Source: Methanosarcinales archaeon (GTDB lineage Archaea; Halobacteriota; Methanosarcinia; Methanosarcinales; Methanocomedenaceae). From it: a DNA stretch of 15,250 nucleotides. The notes below the pieces were generated by a model. The model was not told where the DNA came from. It searched no databases and saw nothing but the letters and a program-made list of their open reading frames with translations. This document shows, piece by piece, positions 5,928 to 12,890 of the stretch. The position numbers were made by a program, and so were the translations under genes. How positions within the stretch are numbered: the stretch's first letter is position 1; every line of letters starts with the position of its first letter. The stretch is taken from NCBI GenBank assembly GCA_030638625.1, contig DAOWEE010000319.1, positions 1 through 15,250 of the forward strand, written 5' to 3'.

Positions 5928-6932
5928 CTATTTAGCCCCTTCCCTTATCTCATCAAACACCAGTTCATCCCAATCCCTCTCCCCCAGCACAATCTCAAAT
6001 TCCACAGGAGTAAGGACTGGTGCATTGAACCTTGACGCATCATCAATGGCAATGCGGGGACATGCCGTGTTCACAAATGCATCCACCTTGAACTGCAGCA
6101 TTGCCTCAGGTGTGATATTATCCAGCATGATAATGACGTGTTCCTTACCATACTTGCCAGCAAGTCCGGCCATCCTTCTGGCAAGTTCCATCCTGTTCTG
6201 TCCCACCTTGGTAGACACCACAATACCAAAGGTCTGGGCATCCAGGCATTTGGCAACAATTCCGCTTCTTATACGCAGTATCCTCTCAGGGTCCAACCAT
6301 TCCACTGTATTCATCATTGGGTCTGCCACCAGCACCCTGCGCCCGAAAGCCACAGCCACCCCCAAAGGATGGAACTTTCCGCTTCCGATATACAGATAAT
6401 TGTCACACTCCACGTCACCTGCTGAAAAATTACAGCCCAGCACCTGACCAGGATGACGTATCCGGGAATCCCCCTCACCCACAACACAGGATAAACCTCT
6501 CGATTCAAGGAATGACTTAACCTCATCCAGTTTATGAACATGCTGCACCGTGGTCAACAGCCCCACAGTAGTACCACTTTCCAGTTCATCCGCCGCCGCC
6601 CCAAGCACAGGAATTACATCCACCTTTGCCGGCGTTTCCATGAATATCACATTATCCATGCCGTCAAGCAGTTCAGAATGCCCGAAATGGAACAGAATAT
6701 CCACTTCGCCTGCCAATGCCATGTCCACATCACACGCCCCGAAGCAGGGATTACCTGAGATTACCACACTGGCCGATGTGCGTCCTTCCAGCTCACAGGC
6801 CATGGAAAATGCCCGGCGCTTGAACCCTTCAGGGAACTGGAGACCCGCCGTTGCGGCCCCAGTGCGTGTGATAAGATCAACTATCCCATCAAGGTCAAAA
6901 TCAAAACTATCCGAATATGACGTTGAATTCAT
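5928..6932 (-). CDS. dph2: Diphthamide synthase Dph2 (2-(3-amino-3-carboxypropyl)histidine synthase)
   Basis: A 334-residue protein that starts diphthamide synthesis on elongation factor 2 by moving the aminocarboxypropyl group of S-adenosylmethionine to a histidine, using a non-classical radical reaction with a 4Fe-4S cluster. The family's three cluster cysteines, spread over three similar domains, are visible: Cys63 in GNPCFGACD, Cys167 in LGCNFSAGD and Cys291 in TACPRIAIDD. Other family motifs are LQFPEGF near 31 and HFGHS near 82. Length matches archaeal Dph2, which acts as a homodimer. The ATG at 6932 lies 9 bases after the hpt stop, so hpt and dph2 form an operon. The Shine-Dalgarno is weak, fitting translational coupling. 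Confidence 0.95.
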   Translation of the reverse strand: MNSTSYSDSFDFDLDGIVDLITRTGAATAGLQFPEGFKRRAFSMACELEGRTSASVVISGNPCFGACDVDMALAGEVDILFHFGHSELLDGMDNVIFMETPAKVDVIPVLGAAADELESGTTVGLLTTVQHVHKLDEVKSFLESRGLSCVVGEGDSRIRHPGQVLGCNFSAGDVECDNYLYIGSGKFHPLGVAVAFGRRVLVADPMMNTVEWLDPERILRIRSGIVAKCLDAQTFGIVVSTKVGQNRMELARRMAGLAGKYGKEHVIIMLDNITPEAMLQFKVDAFVNTACPRIAIDDASRFNAPVLTPVEFEIVLGERDWDELVFDEIREGAK

Positions 6933-6941
6933 TGCTTCATC

Positions 6942-7496
6942 TTATTCTATTATTTTCACACCATCAGCATCCACATCAATCTTCACTAGGGTCTTAAGCG
7001 AAAGTCCGGCATTTTGAAGTAACTCTGCGCCCTCACCCCGCTCAATAACTACCACCGTGTCCACAATGTCTGCACCCACACTCTTGACAGCCGTCCAGAC
7101 AGCCTTCAATGTCCCCCCGGTACTGATAACATCATCAATAATTACCAGTCGGTCACCTTTAGATATTCCGTTGAGGAACAACTCACCTTTGGAATATCCA
7201 GTAGATTGGTCAACCTTCACTTCACCGGGAAGGCCATACTCCCGTTTCCTTATAATGGACAAAGGCTTACCGGTCCGAAGAGCAAGCGCCGTACCAATAT
7301 GGATGCCCATGGCCTCAATGGTAAGTATCTTATCAAAATCCGGCTCCAACACGTCAATAATTCTATCCGTAACATCATTCAGCAGTCCGGGCTCCAGATA
7401 CGGTACTCCATCGGTGATTGGATGTATGAAATAATTGTACTTACCCCGCTTCACAATAGGGGCCGCCCTCAATGATTCTTCAAGTAGACCTTGCAT
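6942..7496 (-). CDS. hpt: Archaeal hypoxanthine/guanine phosphoribosyltransferase
   Basis: Purine salvage enzyme converting hypoxanthine or guanine plus PRPP to IMP or GMP in the cytoplasm. The archaeal type is recognised by APIVKRGKYNYFIHPITDGVP near the N-terminus and by the PRPP loop VIIDDVISTGGT (about 118-129 in the 184-residue form). The ATG at 7496 (MQGLLEESL) is chosen because family members start just before the ESL-KAP helix, and GTGGG lies about 5 bases upstream. In-frame GTGs at 7523 and 7505 would add up to nine residues. The gene is followed 9 bases later by dph2. It is preceded by a 66-base gap holding an inverted repeat. The archaeal family is related to adenine phosphoribosyltransferases, so base specificity is by homology only. 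Confidence 0.9.
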   Translation of the reverse strand: MQGLLEESLRAAPIVKRGKYNYFIHPITDGVPYLEPGLLNDVTDRIIDVLEPDFDKILTIEAMGIHIGTALALRTGKPLSIIRKREYGLPGEVKVDQSTGYSKGELFLNGISKGDRLVIIDDVISTGGTLKAVWTAVKSVGADIVDTVVVIERGEGAELLQNAGLSLKTLVKIDVDADGVKIIE

Positions 7497-7525
7497 GTTT
7501 CCCACTATATGACCGAAAGCCACTT

Positions 7526-7552
7526 GTACCTATCGGATTTACTTCCAGGTAC
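7526..7552 (-). promoter_or_regulatory. Inverted repeat between flavodoxin and hpt
   Basis: Perfect arms GTACCT (7526-7531) and AGGTAC (7547-7552), with an inner TCC/GGA pairing on one side of a small bulge. It lies 11 bases after the flavodoxin stop and 30 bases before the hpt ATG. No T-run follows. It may be an hpt operator or an RNA processing hairpin. Confidence 0.35.
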
Positions 7553-7562
7553 GCACAAATTT

Positions 7563-7997
7563 CTACTTATTCTTTAAGGTCTCTGCAATGTCCTTGCCCA
7601 GTCGATTACACTCCTTGACATCCTTATCACCAGGCTTGTACTGCACCCTGAGCACCGGGTCGAGAACATTTATTCCTCCATTTCGCATCTTCTCGGCTAT
7701 CATATGAGGAGCTTCACCGCTCCAGCCATATGAGCCAAAAGCTGCGCCCACTTTTCCATCAACTCCGACTTTGACCATATTGTCTACGAATTTTTCAAGG
7801 GGAGGAAGTATGGTATAATGAAATGTCGAAGAACCTATGGCAATGGCATCAGCTGCCGCCACCTCTTCGGGTTTCCAATCATAGAAACTTTTAATTTCCA
7901 CATCCACATTCCTTGATCTCGCACCATCTGCTATGGCATCAGCCATAATTTTGGTATTTCCCTGGGTACTTAGATATACTACTGCAAGTTTTGGCAT
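7563..7997 (-). CDS. Flavodoxin
   Basis: A short-chain flavodoxin-fold electron carrier of 144 residues if read from the ATG at 7997 (MPKLAVVYLSTQGNT); an ATG at 8012 would add five residues. The FMN phosphate loop STQGNT follows strand 1, and the second loop GSSTFHYTILPPLEKF and third GSYGWSGEAP also match. The flavin-binding pattern resembles the flavodoxin domain of A-type flavoproteins (FprA/Rubredoxin-oxygen oxidoreductase), here as a free domain without the metallo-beta-lactamase part. Free flavodoxins of this type are common in methanogens as low-potential carriers. The gene is alone, with a 66-base gap to hpt and a divergent spacer to the DUF2111 gene, so its partner is not indicated. 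Confidence 0.9.
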   Translation of the reverse strand: MPKLAVVYLSTQGNTKIMADAIADGARSRNVDVEIKSFYDWKPEEVAAADAIAIGSSTFHYTILPPLEKFVDNMVKVGVDGKVGAAFGSYGWSGEAPHMIAEKMRNGGINVLDPVLRVQYKPGDKDVKECNRLGKDIAETLKNK

Positions 7998-8068
7998 TTG
8001 AGTCACAACCATTCATTCATCAAGTGGGGAATCAACGTTACTTTACAGTCGTTTTTTGACTTTTCACC

Positions 8069-8077
8069 TATTAATAA
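8069..8077 (-). promoter_or_regulatory. Possible TATA box for flavodoxin
   Basis: TTATTAATA on the minus strand lies 72 bases before the ATG at 7997, giving a leader of about 50 bases. Another candidate, GTATAAAG, lies near 8101-8108. Neither can be preferred firmly. Confidence 0.25.
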
Positions 8078-8150
8078 CCCCAAAGAATACTCTCGCTACT
8101 ACTTTATACAATTTTCCTGTCAAAGTGTCGGAAAACTATTTCAATACAGA

Positions 8151-8160
8151 TTCATATACC
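8151..8160 (+). promoter_or_regulatory. Possible TATA box for the DUF2111 gene
   Basis: TTCATATACC lies 43-52 bases before the ATG at 8203, a spacing that leaves a leader of about 20 bases with the GGGAGTGG Shine-Dalgarno. Confidence 0.3.
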
Positions 8161-8202
8161 GTTATTAGTATTAAGTTAATTTCAATTCGGGAGTGGAAGT
8201 AA

Positions 8203-8610
8203 ATGGAATATCTGGGTATAACTATTACAGCCGATTCTACAGGTAAGGATATCGTACCAATAGCAAAAGCCTTTCATGACATTGTGGGTCTTCCCACAAC
8301 CATGCGAACGCTAAACTGTCCTGGTGTGAGAATCGAGAAGGGAAAGGTACTGGATTACAATTATACAGGTCCAGTACTTGAAAAGGCACTTGAGACCAAC
8401 TCAACCGTCAGAACCATTCCAAAGAACGGTGACTATACCGGCATCCCGGTTGTGGTATCCACCATCAAGAACGAGGATGGATATGGGATTGCCGCCATCG
8501 GCATAGTGGACGTAGTAGGCACAATCGATTTAGGAACAGCATTTGGAGACTATCCCCAGATAGTCAACCAGGTGAGCGATATCCTGAGAAGTAGGGTAAG
8601 TACACCGTAG
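8203..8610 (+). CDS. DUF2111 family protein
   Basis: A 135-residue soluble protein that I place in DUF2111 (COG4048), a family known mainly from methanogens and with no established role. Start ATG at 8203 follows GGGAGTGG about 6 bases upstream. Visible features are an N-terminal segment ITADSTGKDIVPIAKAFHDIVGLPTT (residues about 7-32, helix then a Pro-Thr loop), PGVRIEKGKVLDYNY near 45-59, and a Gly/Ile-rich strand region YGIAAIGIVDVVGTIDL near 98-114. There are no metal-binding motifs; one cysteine (44). It is a single-gene unit, divergent from flavodoxin and convergent with the chorismate-lyase-like gene, so the context gives no pathway. The family assignment is by overall resemblance. Confidence 0.75.
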   Translation: MEYLGITITADSTGKDIVPIAKAFHDIVGLPTTMRTLNCPGVRIEKGKVLDYNYTGPVLEKALETNSTVRTIPKNGDYTGIPVVVSTIKNEDGYGIAAIGIVDVVGTIDLGTAFGDYPQIVNQVSDILRSRVSTP

Positions 8611-8638
8611 CACTGGAAATACTAAAATTGCTCGAAAT

Positions 8639-8665
8639 ACTGTAATTAGTTCCTTCAATTACAGT
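8639..8665. terminator. Bidirectional hairpin between convergent genes
   Basis: Perfect 9-bp arms ACTGTAATT (8639-8647) and AATTACAGT (8657-8665) with a 9-base loop lie between the DUF2111 gene and the DUF98 gene, overlapping the latter's stop codon. Its position suits termination of both transcripts, though long U-runs are absent. Confidence 0.5.
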
Positions 8666-9171
8666 TCCCATCTTGCATCCACAGGGAACAGTTCATTTAT
8701 CCACATAAGTATCTTGCCGCCGTGGATTATCACATATTCCCTCGACAGTATAGGAATGTCTTTGAACACGTCTTCCCCCTTTTTCACATCAATATTGAGA
8801 ATGTCCCTTCTGGTCTCAAGCTTATACTTTCTCAAAATGCGCCCAATAGGAATATCTGCACGCATCAGGTCATCCCTCATACCCTGCGGCATTGAATTTA
8901 TGGGTGCCAGGGACCGGGCCAGTACATAAGGTTTCCCTGAAACCGAAAGTACAACTTCACGATGGTTCACTGGCTCGCCAGGCTTTATATTAAGCAGTTC
9001 TGCATCAGCATCGGTGGCATTTACCATTTCCTGGTAACGGGTCTGTACATCGACACTTTGCTTGGTCATGACCTCAAGCAGATATGTTACCGAACCGTCT
9101 GTCCCTGCACATATTCGCAGGGTTGTGGGAATGTCCAGAAGTTTAAGCTTGTCAAATGACCCCTGCCCCAT
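8659..9171 (-). CDS. DUF98 chorismate-pyruvate-lyase-like protein
   Basis: A 170-residue protein from ATG at 9171, chosen because AGGTG lies 6 bases upstream; a GTG at 9180 would add three residues. The pattern DGSVTYLLE (about 26-34), NHREVVL (about 69-75), PYVLARSLAPINSMP (about 83-97) and PIGRILRKYKLETRRDI (about 108-124) fits the DUF98 (Rv2949c-like) chorismate lyases. These convert chorismate to 4-hydroxybenzoate and pyruvate. In methanogens 4-hydroxybenzoate has been proposed as the aromatic precursor of tetrahydromethanopterin, which would give this gene a job in C1 metabolism; that link is inference. It overlaps nothing and follows a DUF5611-like gene by about 20 bases, so it is probably the last gene of the aspartate kinase unit. 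Confidence 0.72.
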   Translation of the reverse strand: MGQGSFDKLKLLDIPTTLRICAGTDGSVTYLLEVMTKQSVDVQTRYQEMVNATDADAELLNIKPGEPVNHREVVLSVSGKPYVLARSLAPINSMPQGMRDDLMRADIPIGRILRKYKLETRRDILNIDVKKGEDVFKDIPILSREYVIIHGGKILMWINELFPVDARWEL

Positions 9172-9192
9172 CTGGCCCACCTTTCCCCTTTA

Positions 9193-9510
9193 TCAATTCT
9201 GGACGTCTTTCTTTGCCATCTTTGCACGCTGTTTTGCATTATAACCCGTGGCATCGTTCAAAAACTGCCTGAATGCTTTATTTGATTCAAGTATCTCCTC
9301 ATCAGAAGAATCAGGGTTTGCCACAGTCTCAACACAAAGCTTCTTATCTACTATACAGGCTTCCACCGATTTCAGGGCACCGTAACTCACCAGCAGTTTC
9401 CCGTCCTTCTCGGCCACTGTTGCAGGAAAAGCACTTTCCATTGCTTCCCTTATACGTTCCATCTCGGGCTTGAACCCTCGTTTTAACTTGTATTCAGTAA
9501 TAAATATCAC
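9193..9510 (-). CDS. DUF5611-like small archaeal protein
   Basis: A 105-residue soluble protein starting with GTG at 9510 (IFITEYKLKRGFKPEMERIREAME); no ATG is available before residue 17. It looks like the archaeal DUF5611 family: an N-terminal strand with YKLKRG, a helix, then DGKLLVSYGALKSVEACIVDKKLCVETV as paired strands, and a C-terminal helix NKAFRQFLNDATGYNAKQRAKMAKK. The function is unknown. The basic C-terminal helix might bind nucleic acid, but this is a guess. It sits between aspartate kinase (42-base gap) and the chorismate-lyase-like gene. A TATTTTATC stretch at about 9535-9543 could drive a near-leaderless transcript. Confidence 0.65.
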   Translation of the reverse strand: MIFITEYKLKRGFKPEMERIREAMESAFPATVAEKDGKLLVSYGALKSVEACIVDKKLCVETVANPDSSDEEILESNKAFRQFLNDATGYNAKQRAKMAKKDVQN

Positions 9511-9552
9511 CCTGCAGTATCTGTTACATGGATTAGATAAAATACTTTGCCT

Positions 9553-10947
9553 TTAGAGTTTTTCCAACCCTAATTCCTTGTGAAGAACCTGTACCGCTTT
9601 TGCAGCCGTATCTTTCTTAACTACAAAGGAAATGTTATGCTGGGACGAACCCTGGCTGATCATTATCACGTTGACACCATTCTCACCCAATGCGCCGAAC
9701 ACCCTGCCTGCAACACCGGTCGTACCTGCCATGCCCGCACCTACCACTGCAACCACAGAAATATTGACATCGTGTTCTATCTCACCCACAACACCGTTTT
9801 TGAACTCTTTCTTCAAAGCCCGGACAGCCATTTTCATGTGGGATTCATCGACAACCGTAGACAAGTTGGCCTCAGATGAGCCCTGACTGATCATTTTAAT
9901 GTTAACGCCAGCATTGGCAAGGGCACTAAACGCCCTGGCTGCCACTCCGATTGTACCAACCATACCCGCACCGCTGATATTTATCAGGGCCACTTTATCA
10001 ACAACAGTAACGGCTTTAACGATATTATGTGAAGTTTTCTCATCCTTTACCACCAGCGTTCCCGGATATTCGGGGTCAAAAGTGTTCTTGACCCTCACAG
10101 GAATGCCCTGGCGAATAGCAGGTTCAATAGCCTTGGGATGCAGTACTTTAGCACCAAAGAAAGACATTTCCATGGCCTCGATATAAGATATGACCGGCAG
10201 AGGTCTCGCTTCTGGCACAAGTTTGGGGTCCGTGGTCATAATGCCGTGTACTTCTTTCCAGAGCCATATCTCATCAGCACCGACAGCCGCACCGACAATG
10301 GACGCAGTAAAATCAGACCCACCCCGGCCAAGCGTGGTTATAATACCCTGTTCGCTCTCTCCGATAAAACCAGTTATAACCGGTATGGTATTCTCAATTA
10401 ACGGCGAAATATGCTCTCCCACTGCTGAGTATGTGGAATCAAGGGGATGAGCGGCGCCGTAATTATCATCTGTGATAATACCTATCCCGCCGCCGGTAAA
10501 TGACTGTGATTCAACGCCAAGTGTCCTGATAGATGCAGATAATATGGGTGCAGCCAGCCGTTCACCGTATGATGAGAGATAATCAATAGAACGTGGTGTG
10601 AGCTCGCCAAGGTAGCAGATACCTGTCAGAGCTTTTTCAATCTCTTCAATCCTGGCATCCAGTTCGGATATAACTTCTTCAGCAAATTCTTCGCTAACAG
10701 CATCATGAACCGCCATGTGATGCTTTTTGGTGATGTCTGCTATGAATTCCTTTACCTGGGACACCTTTCCCTCACGGACAGCATCGTTTGCAGCAGCAAG
10801 AATAGTATCTGTGATTCCTCCAAGTGCTGATGTAATCACAGCAACCTGGTCGCCCCGGTCCCTGTAACTTTTTACCAGTTCTGCTACGTGCTTCAGTTTA
10901 TTGCCATTAGCCACTGATGTTCCGCCAAACTTCATTATCAACTTCAC
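9553..10947 (-). CDS. lysC: Aspartate kinase with two ACT domains
   Basis: A 464-residue enzyme phosphorylating L-aspartate, the first step towards lysine, threonine, methionine and isoleucine. The kinase domain begins KFGGTSV (6-12) and includes SSYGERL (125-131), TLGRGGSDFTA (205-215) and TTDPKLVPEAR (238-248). SYIEAMEMSFFGAKVLHP (254-271) closes it. Two ACT repeats follow, marked by the paired GAGMVGTIGVAARAF...MISQGSSEANLS (327-363) and GAGMAGTTGVAGRVF...MISQGSSQHNIS (403-440), the site of feedback inhibition. Where many kinases have W-T-D-V-x-G, this one has LWKEVHG (229-235). The start is GTG at 10947, since homologues have a few residues before KFGGTS. It leads the unit with the DUF5611-like and DUF98 genes; no other amino acid genes are adjacent. 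Confidence 0.95.
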   Translation of the reverse strand: MKLIMKFGGTSVANGNKLKHVAELVKSYRDRGDQVAVITSALGGITDTILAAANDAVREGKVSQVKEFIADITKKHHMAVHDAVSEEFAEEVISELDARIEEIEKALTGICYLGELTPRSIDYLSSYGERLAAPILSASIRTLGVESQSFTGGGIGIITDDNYGAAHPLDSTYSAVGEHISPLIENTIPVITGFIGESEQGIITTLGRGGSDFTASIVGAAVGADEIWLWKEVHGIMTTDPKLVPEARPLPVISYIEAMEMSFFGAKVLHPKAIEPAIRQGIPVRVKNTFDPEYPGTLVVKDEKTSHNIVKAVTVVDKVALINISGAGMVGTIGVAARAFSALANAGVNIKMISQGSSEANLSTVVDESHMKMAVRALKKEFKNGVVGEIEHDVNISVVAVVGAGMAGTTGVAGRVFGALGENGVNVIMISQGSSQHNISFVVKKDTAAKAVQVLHKELGLEKL

Positions 10948-10993
10948 AGAAAACCACTACCTATTTATTACAAGTACCTTACTGGTCAGATTG

Positions 10994-11008
10994 CTACATA
11001 AGATTTTT
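10994..11008 (-). promoter_or_regulatory. Possible promoter of lysC
   Basis: On the minus strand AAAAATCTTATGTAG lies 47-61 bases before the GTG at 10947. It has an A-rich BRE-like part and a loose TATA match. Confidence 0.3.
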
Positions 11009-11040
11009 GTCTGGCAGGCTATAACAAAACTGCAGTAAGC

Positions 11041-11050
11041 AAAAAAAAAA
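11041..11050 (-). terminator. Oligo-T terminator of the S3Ae gene
   Basis: Ten T in a row on the minus strand lie 41 bases after the stop codon at 11091, with further T-rich sequence before it. This fits hairpin-independent archaeal termination. Confidence 0.6.
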
Positions 11051-11090
11051 TGTGAAAAGAAAAACAGAAGGAATGTCAGGTTCAAGTTAC

Positions 11091-11807
11091 CTAAGCATTC
11101 ACTTCAGAATCAGTATCTGCTACAGGTTCAGCATTCACTTCAGAATCAGTATCTGCTACAGGTTCAGCATTCACTTCAGAATCAGTATCTGCTACAGGTT
11201 CAATTATTGCAGGCTTTTGAATCCCTGCAGGTTCACTCAGCACATAGGTCTTCAAAATCTCTACCCGTCTCAGAGGATAGACACTCTTTACATCCCTGTA
11301 TATCTGGGCAGAAAGTTTGCCCAGGACAGCATCCTGTACAAAAGTATTGAAATCTAACTGCTGTGCCTTTCTACGAACAATTGAGGTCATAATCTGGCGA
11401 ATTGCCTTTATCTGGCTGGACTTTGCTCTCTTGATTGTAAAACACGTGGGTTTCACCCTGACCTTGTAACCGTCCTTTGTCATTACATCCATGTAAGCAG
11501 TTATCATTGATGTCTGCCGTTTCACCAGTGACCTAAGATAATCCCTGGTGAGTTCATGACCCATGTACTTGGTATAGGCAGAATCTCCACCCACCTGGTC
11601 TACCATCAAAGACATCTTTACATTCTGTTTTGACATATCATTGGTGACATCTCCCAGTGTAACCTCAATAACCCTGCCCATCAACAGTTCCGGGTCGCTG
11701 GCAGGTGTTTCGCCTATTTCCTGTTGTCCCATCATCTCAGGCGTGACAATACTGTACCATTGCTTGGATTTCCAGCCGTCTACCTTTCTTGGACTTCTCT
11801 TTGCCAA
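11091..11807 (-). CDS. rps3ae: 30S ribosomal protein S3Ae (eS1) with a repeat-bearing acidic tail
   Basis: A 238-residue eS1 protein of the small ribosomal subunit, near the mRNA exit. The N-terminus KVDGWKSKQWYSI and the core (GRVIEVTLGDV, GHELTRDYLRSLVKRQTSMI, VKPTCFTIKRAKSSQI) are typical. The start is TTG at 11807, with GGAGG 7 bases upstream (11815-11819); no ATG could give the conserved N-terminus. The core ends around residue 200, where archaeal homologues usually stop or carry a short variable tail. Here three perfect copies of EPVADTDSEVNA (203-238) form the acidic end. A nearby SEPAG (191-195) resembles the start of the unit. The tail is likely disordered and surface-exposed. The gene is monocistronic with its own TATA box and T-run. 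Confidence 0.95.
   Translation of the reverse strand: MAKRSPRKVDGWKSKQWYSIVTPEMMGQQEIGETPASDPELLMGRVIEVTLGDVTNDMSKQNVKMSLMVDQVGGDSAYTKYMGHELTRDYLRSLVKRQTSMITAYMDVMTKDGYKVRVKPTCFTIKRAKSSQIKAIRQIMTSIVRRKAQQLDFNTFVQDAVLGKLSAQIYRDVKSVYPLRRVEILKTYVLSEPAGIQKPAIIEPVADTDSEVNAEPVADTDSEVNAEPVADTDSEVNA
11094..11201 (-). repeat. Three perfect 36-bp tandem repeats inside S3Ae
   Basis: Units at 11094-11129, 11130-11165 and 11166-11201 are identical at every base and keep the reading frame, each coding 12 residues. Lack of any synonymous difference points to recent expansion or continued homogenisation. The last copy runs directly into the stop codon. Confidence 0.97.
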
Positions 11808-11909
11808 ACTTGTTCCTCCGATTATAACATTAATTTAATTTATTGTGATTTTCACCAAACTTAGATGAAATGCTCTCTATCGTGATGAGTACCTAAGTAG
11901 GTCTATCAT

Positions 11910-11918
11910 TATATAAAT
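11910..11918 (-). promoter_or_regulatory. TATA box for the S3Ae gene
   Basis: ATTTATATA on the minus strand sits just after the UPF0201 stop codon, predicting a start near 11887 and a leader of about 80 bases. A small palindrome ACCTAAGTAGGT at 11891-11902 lies at the expected start site. Confidence 0.5.
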
Positions 11919-11925
11919 GTGATGC

Positions 11926-12348
11926 CTACAGTTCAATCTCGAACAACGGATGCCCGTGTTCAGTAGGCGGGGCTAACCAGTCAACAACCCTTTCTGTAGC
12001 GCTGTCATCTTCCGTTCTTATCTCCACCCATATGCTGCCAAGCGTTTCATCATCAGCCGGAAAACTCACCTTACCGGCAGTAGCGACCTGTTTATTCAGT
12101 CTGAATGTCACAATCTGACCTTTAATACGCAAATTAGTACGCGCCGTATCCAGTATTCTGTGGCTTCGAAACAGTTCATGCAGCATATTCAGGCAATCCT
12201 TGTCTCCCCTGCCCACAAGCCTGGGGGTCATCCCGTCCCTTCCCTCAAATTGACATTCCAGTCCCGGGAAGATGTTCTCAATGGCAGCACGTACCCTGCC
12301 CTCATCCTCAGTGGGATTCACCTGCACCGAAACCTCCACTTCTATCAT
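11926..12348 (-). CDS. UPF0201 family RNA-binding-like protein
   Basis: A 140-residue protein of the UPF0201 (COG1325) family, predicted to bind RNA and once linked by genome context to exosome components; no activity is established. Visible pattern: N-terminal strand IEVEVSVQVNPTEDEGRVRAAIENIFP, then ELFRSHRILDTARTNLR near 58-74, which is the family's best conserved part, followed by FRLNKQVATAGKVSF and a C-terminal WLAPPTEHGHPLFEIEL. The ATG at 12348 overlaps the UPF0200 stop codon (ATGA), with GGTGA upstream. In some archaea UPF0200 and UPF0201 are one fused protein, so this overlap fits a functional pair. Confidence 0.82.
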   Translation of the reverse strand: MIEVEVSVQVNPTEDEGRVRAAIENIFPGLECQFEGRDGMTPRLVGRGDKDCLNMLHELFRSHRILDTARTNLRIKGQIVTFRLNKQVATAGKVSFPADDETLGSIWVEIRTEDDSATERVVDWLAPPTEHGHPLFEIEL

Positions 12349-12890
12349 CGGATCTCACCAATGAACTGACTGACCTTGTCCCTGAATTCCTCCAGTGAAC
12401 CATTATTATTAATGGTCATATCAGCATTATTGATGGATTCACCCATACCCCATCCAAGTTCACGCTCATCCCTGATGCGCAATGCTTCCTCATCCATCAG
12501 CTTATCATCAGACCGTCCACGCATTTGTATTCGCCGAAGCCTGTTCTGGATGGATGAATCAATGTTTATCAGCAAAAAGTCTTCCCCAAACTCCTCCTTG
12601 AACAAGTGTACCTCTTCGATATTCCTCACCCCGTCCACCACGGCAGTATCAGCATCAAAAGCCCGCAATTTTGGAACACACCGCCTGGCAATAGCCGACA
12701 AACCCTCTTCCTGCCGCAGCCGTGTGCCAGTACCGCCCAGATTCTCATCAGTGGGTTCAAGACCCAGGCGTTCGACTTCTTCCCTTATCACATTACCCAT
12801 GTTCACCAGGGGATAACCCATATTACCTGCCACCTCAGCGGCTTCACCCTTTCCAGATGCCGGCATGCCCACAAAAGCAATAATCTTCAT
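12345..12890 (-). CDS. UPF0200 family P-loop nucleotide kinase-like protein
   Basis: A 181-residue P-loop protein related to dephospho-CoA and adenylate kinases. Walker A is GMPASGKGEA (8-17). Further marks are NMGNVIREE (30-38), LGGTGTRLRQEEG (51-63), a DGVRN motif (90-94) and an arginine-rich lid RLRRIQMRGRSDDK (about 117-130). The length is usual for UPF0200. The phosphate acceptor is unknown; archaea make CoA with a different dephospho-CoA kinase, so that function should not be assumed. It overlaps the radical SAM gene upstream and the UPF0201 gene downstream, each by 4 bases, so all three are translationally coupled. Family call is firm; function is open. Confidence 0.87.
   Translation of the reverse strand: MKIIAFVGMPASGKGEAAEVAGNMGYPLVNMGNVIREEVERLGLEPTDENLGGTGTRLRQEEGLSAIARRCVPKLRAFDADTAVVDGVRNIEEVHLFKEEFGEDFLLINIDSSIQNRLRRIQMRGRSDDKLMDEEALRIRDERELGWGMGESINNADMTINNNGSLEEFRDKVSQFIGEIR

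Noticed and set aside
11094..11201. CRISPR array, considered because of the 36-bp unit length
   Set aside because: The units are directly abutting with no spacers and lie in frame inside a ribosomal protein gene.
11052..11357. Plus-strand frame with repeated IHFRISICYRFS units
   Set aside because: This is the antisense reading of the 36-bp repeats in S3Ae; the ribosomal gene explains the sequence.
12345..12890. Dephospho-CoA kinase as the name for the UPF0200 protein
   Set aside because: The P-loop fold is shared, but the known archaeal dephospho-CoA kinase is from another family and nothing here shows CoA binding, so the family name only is used.
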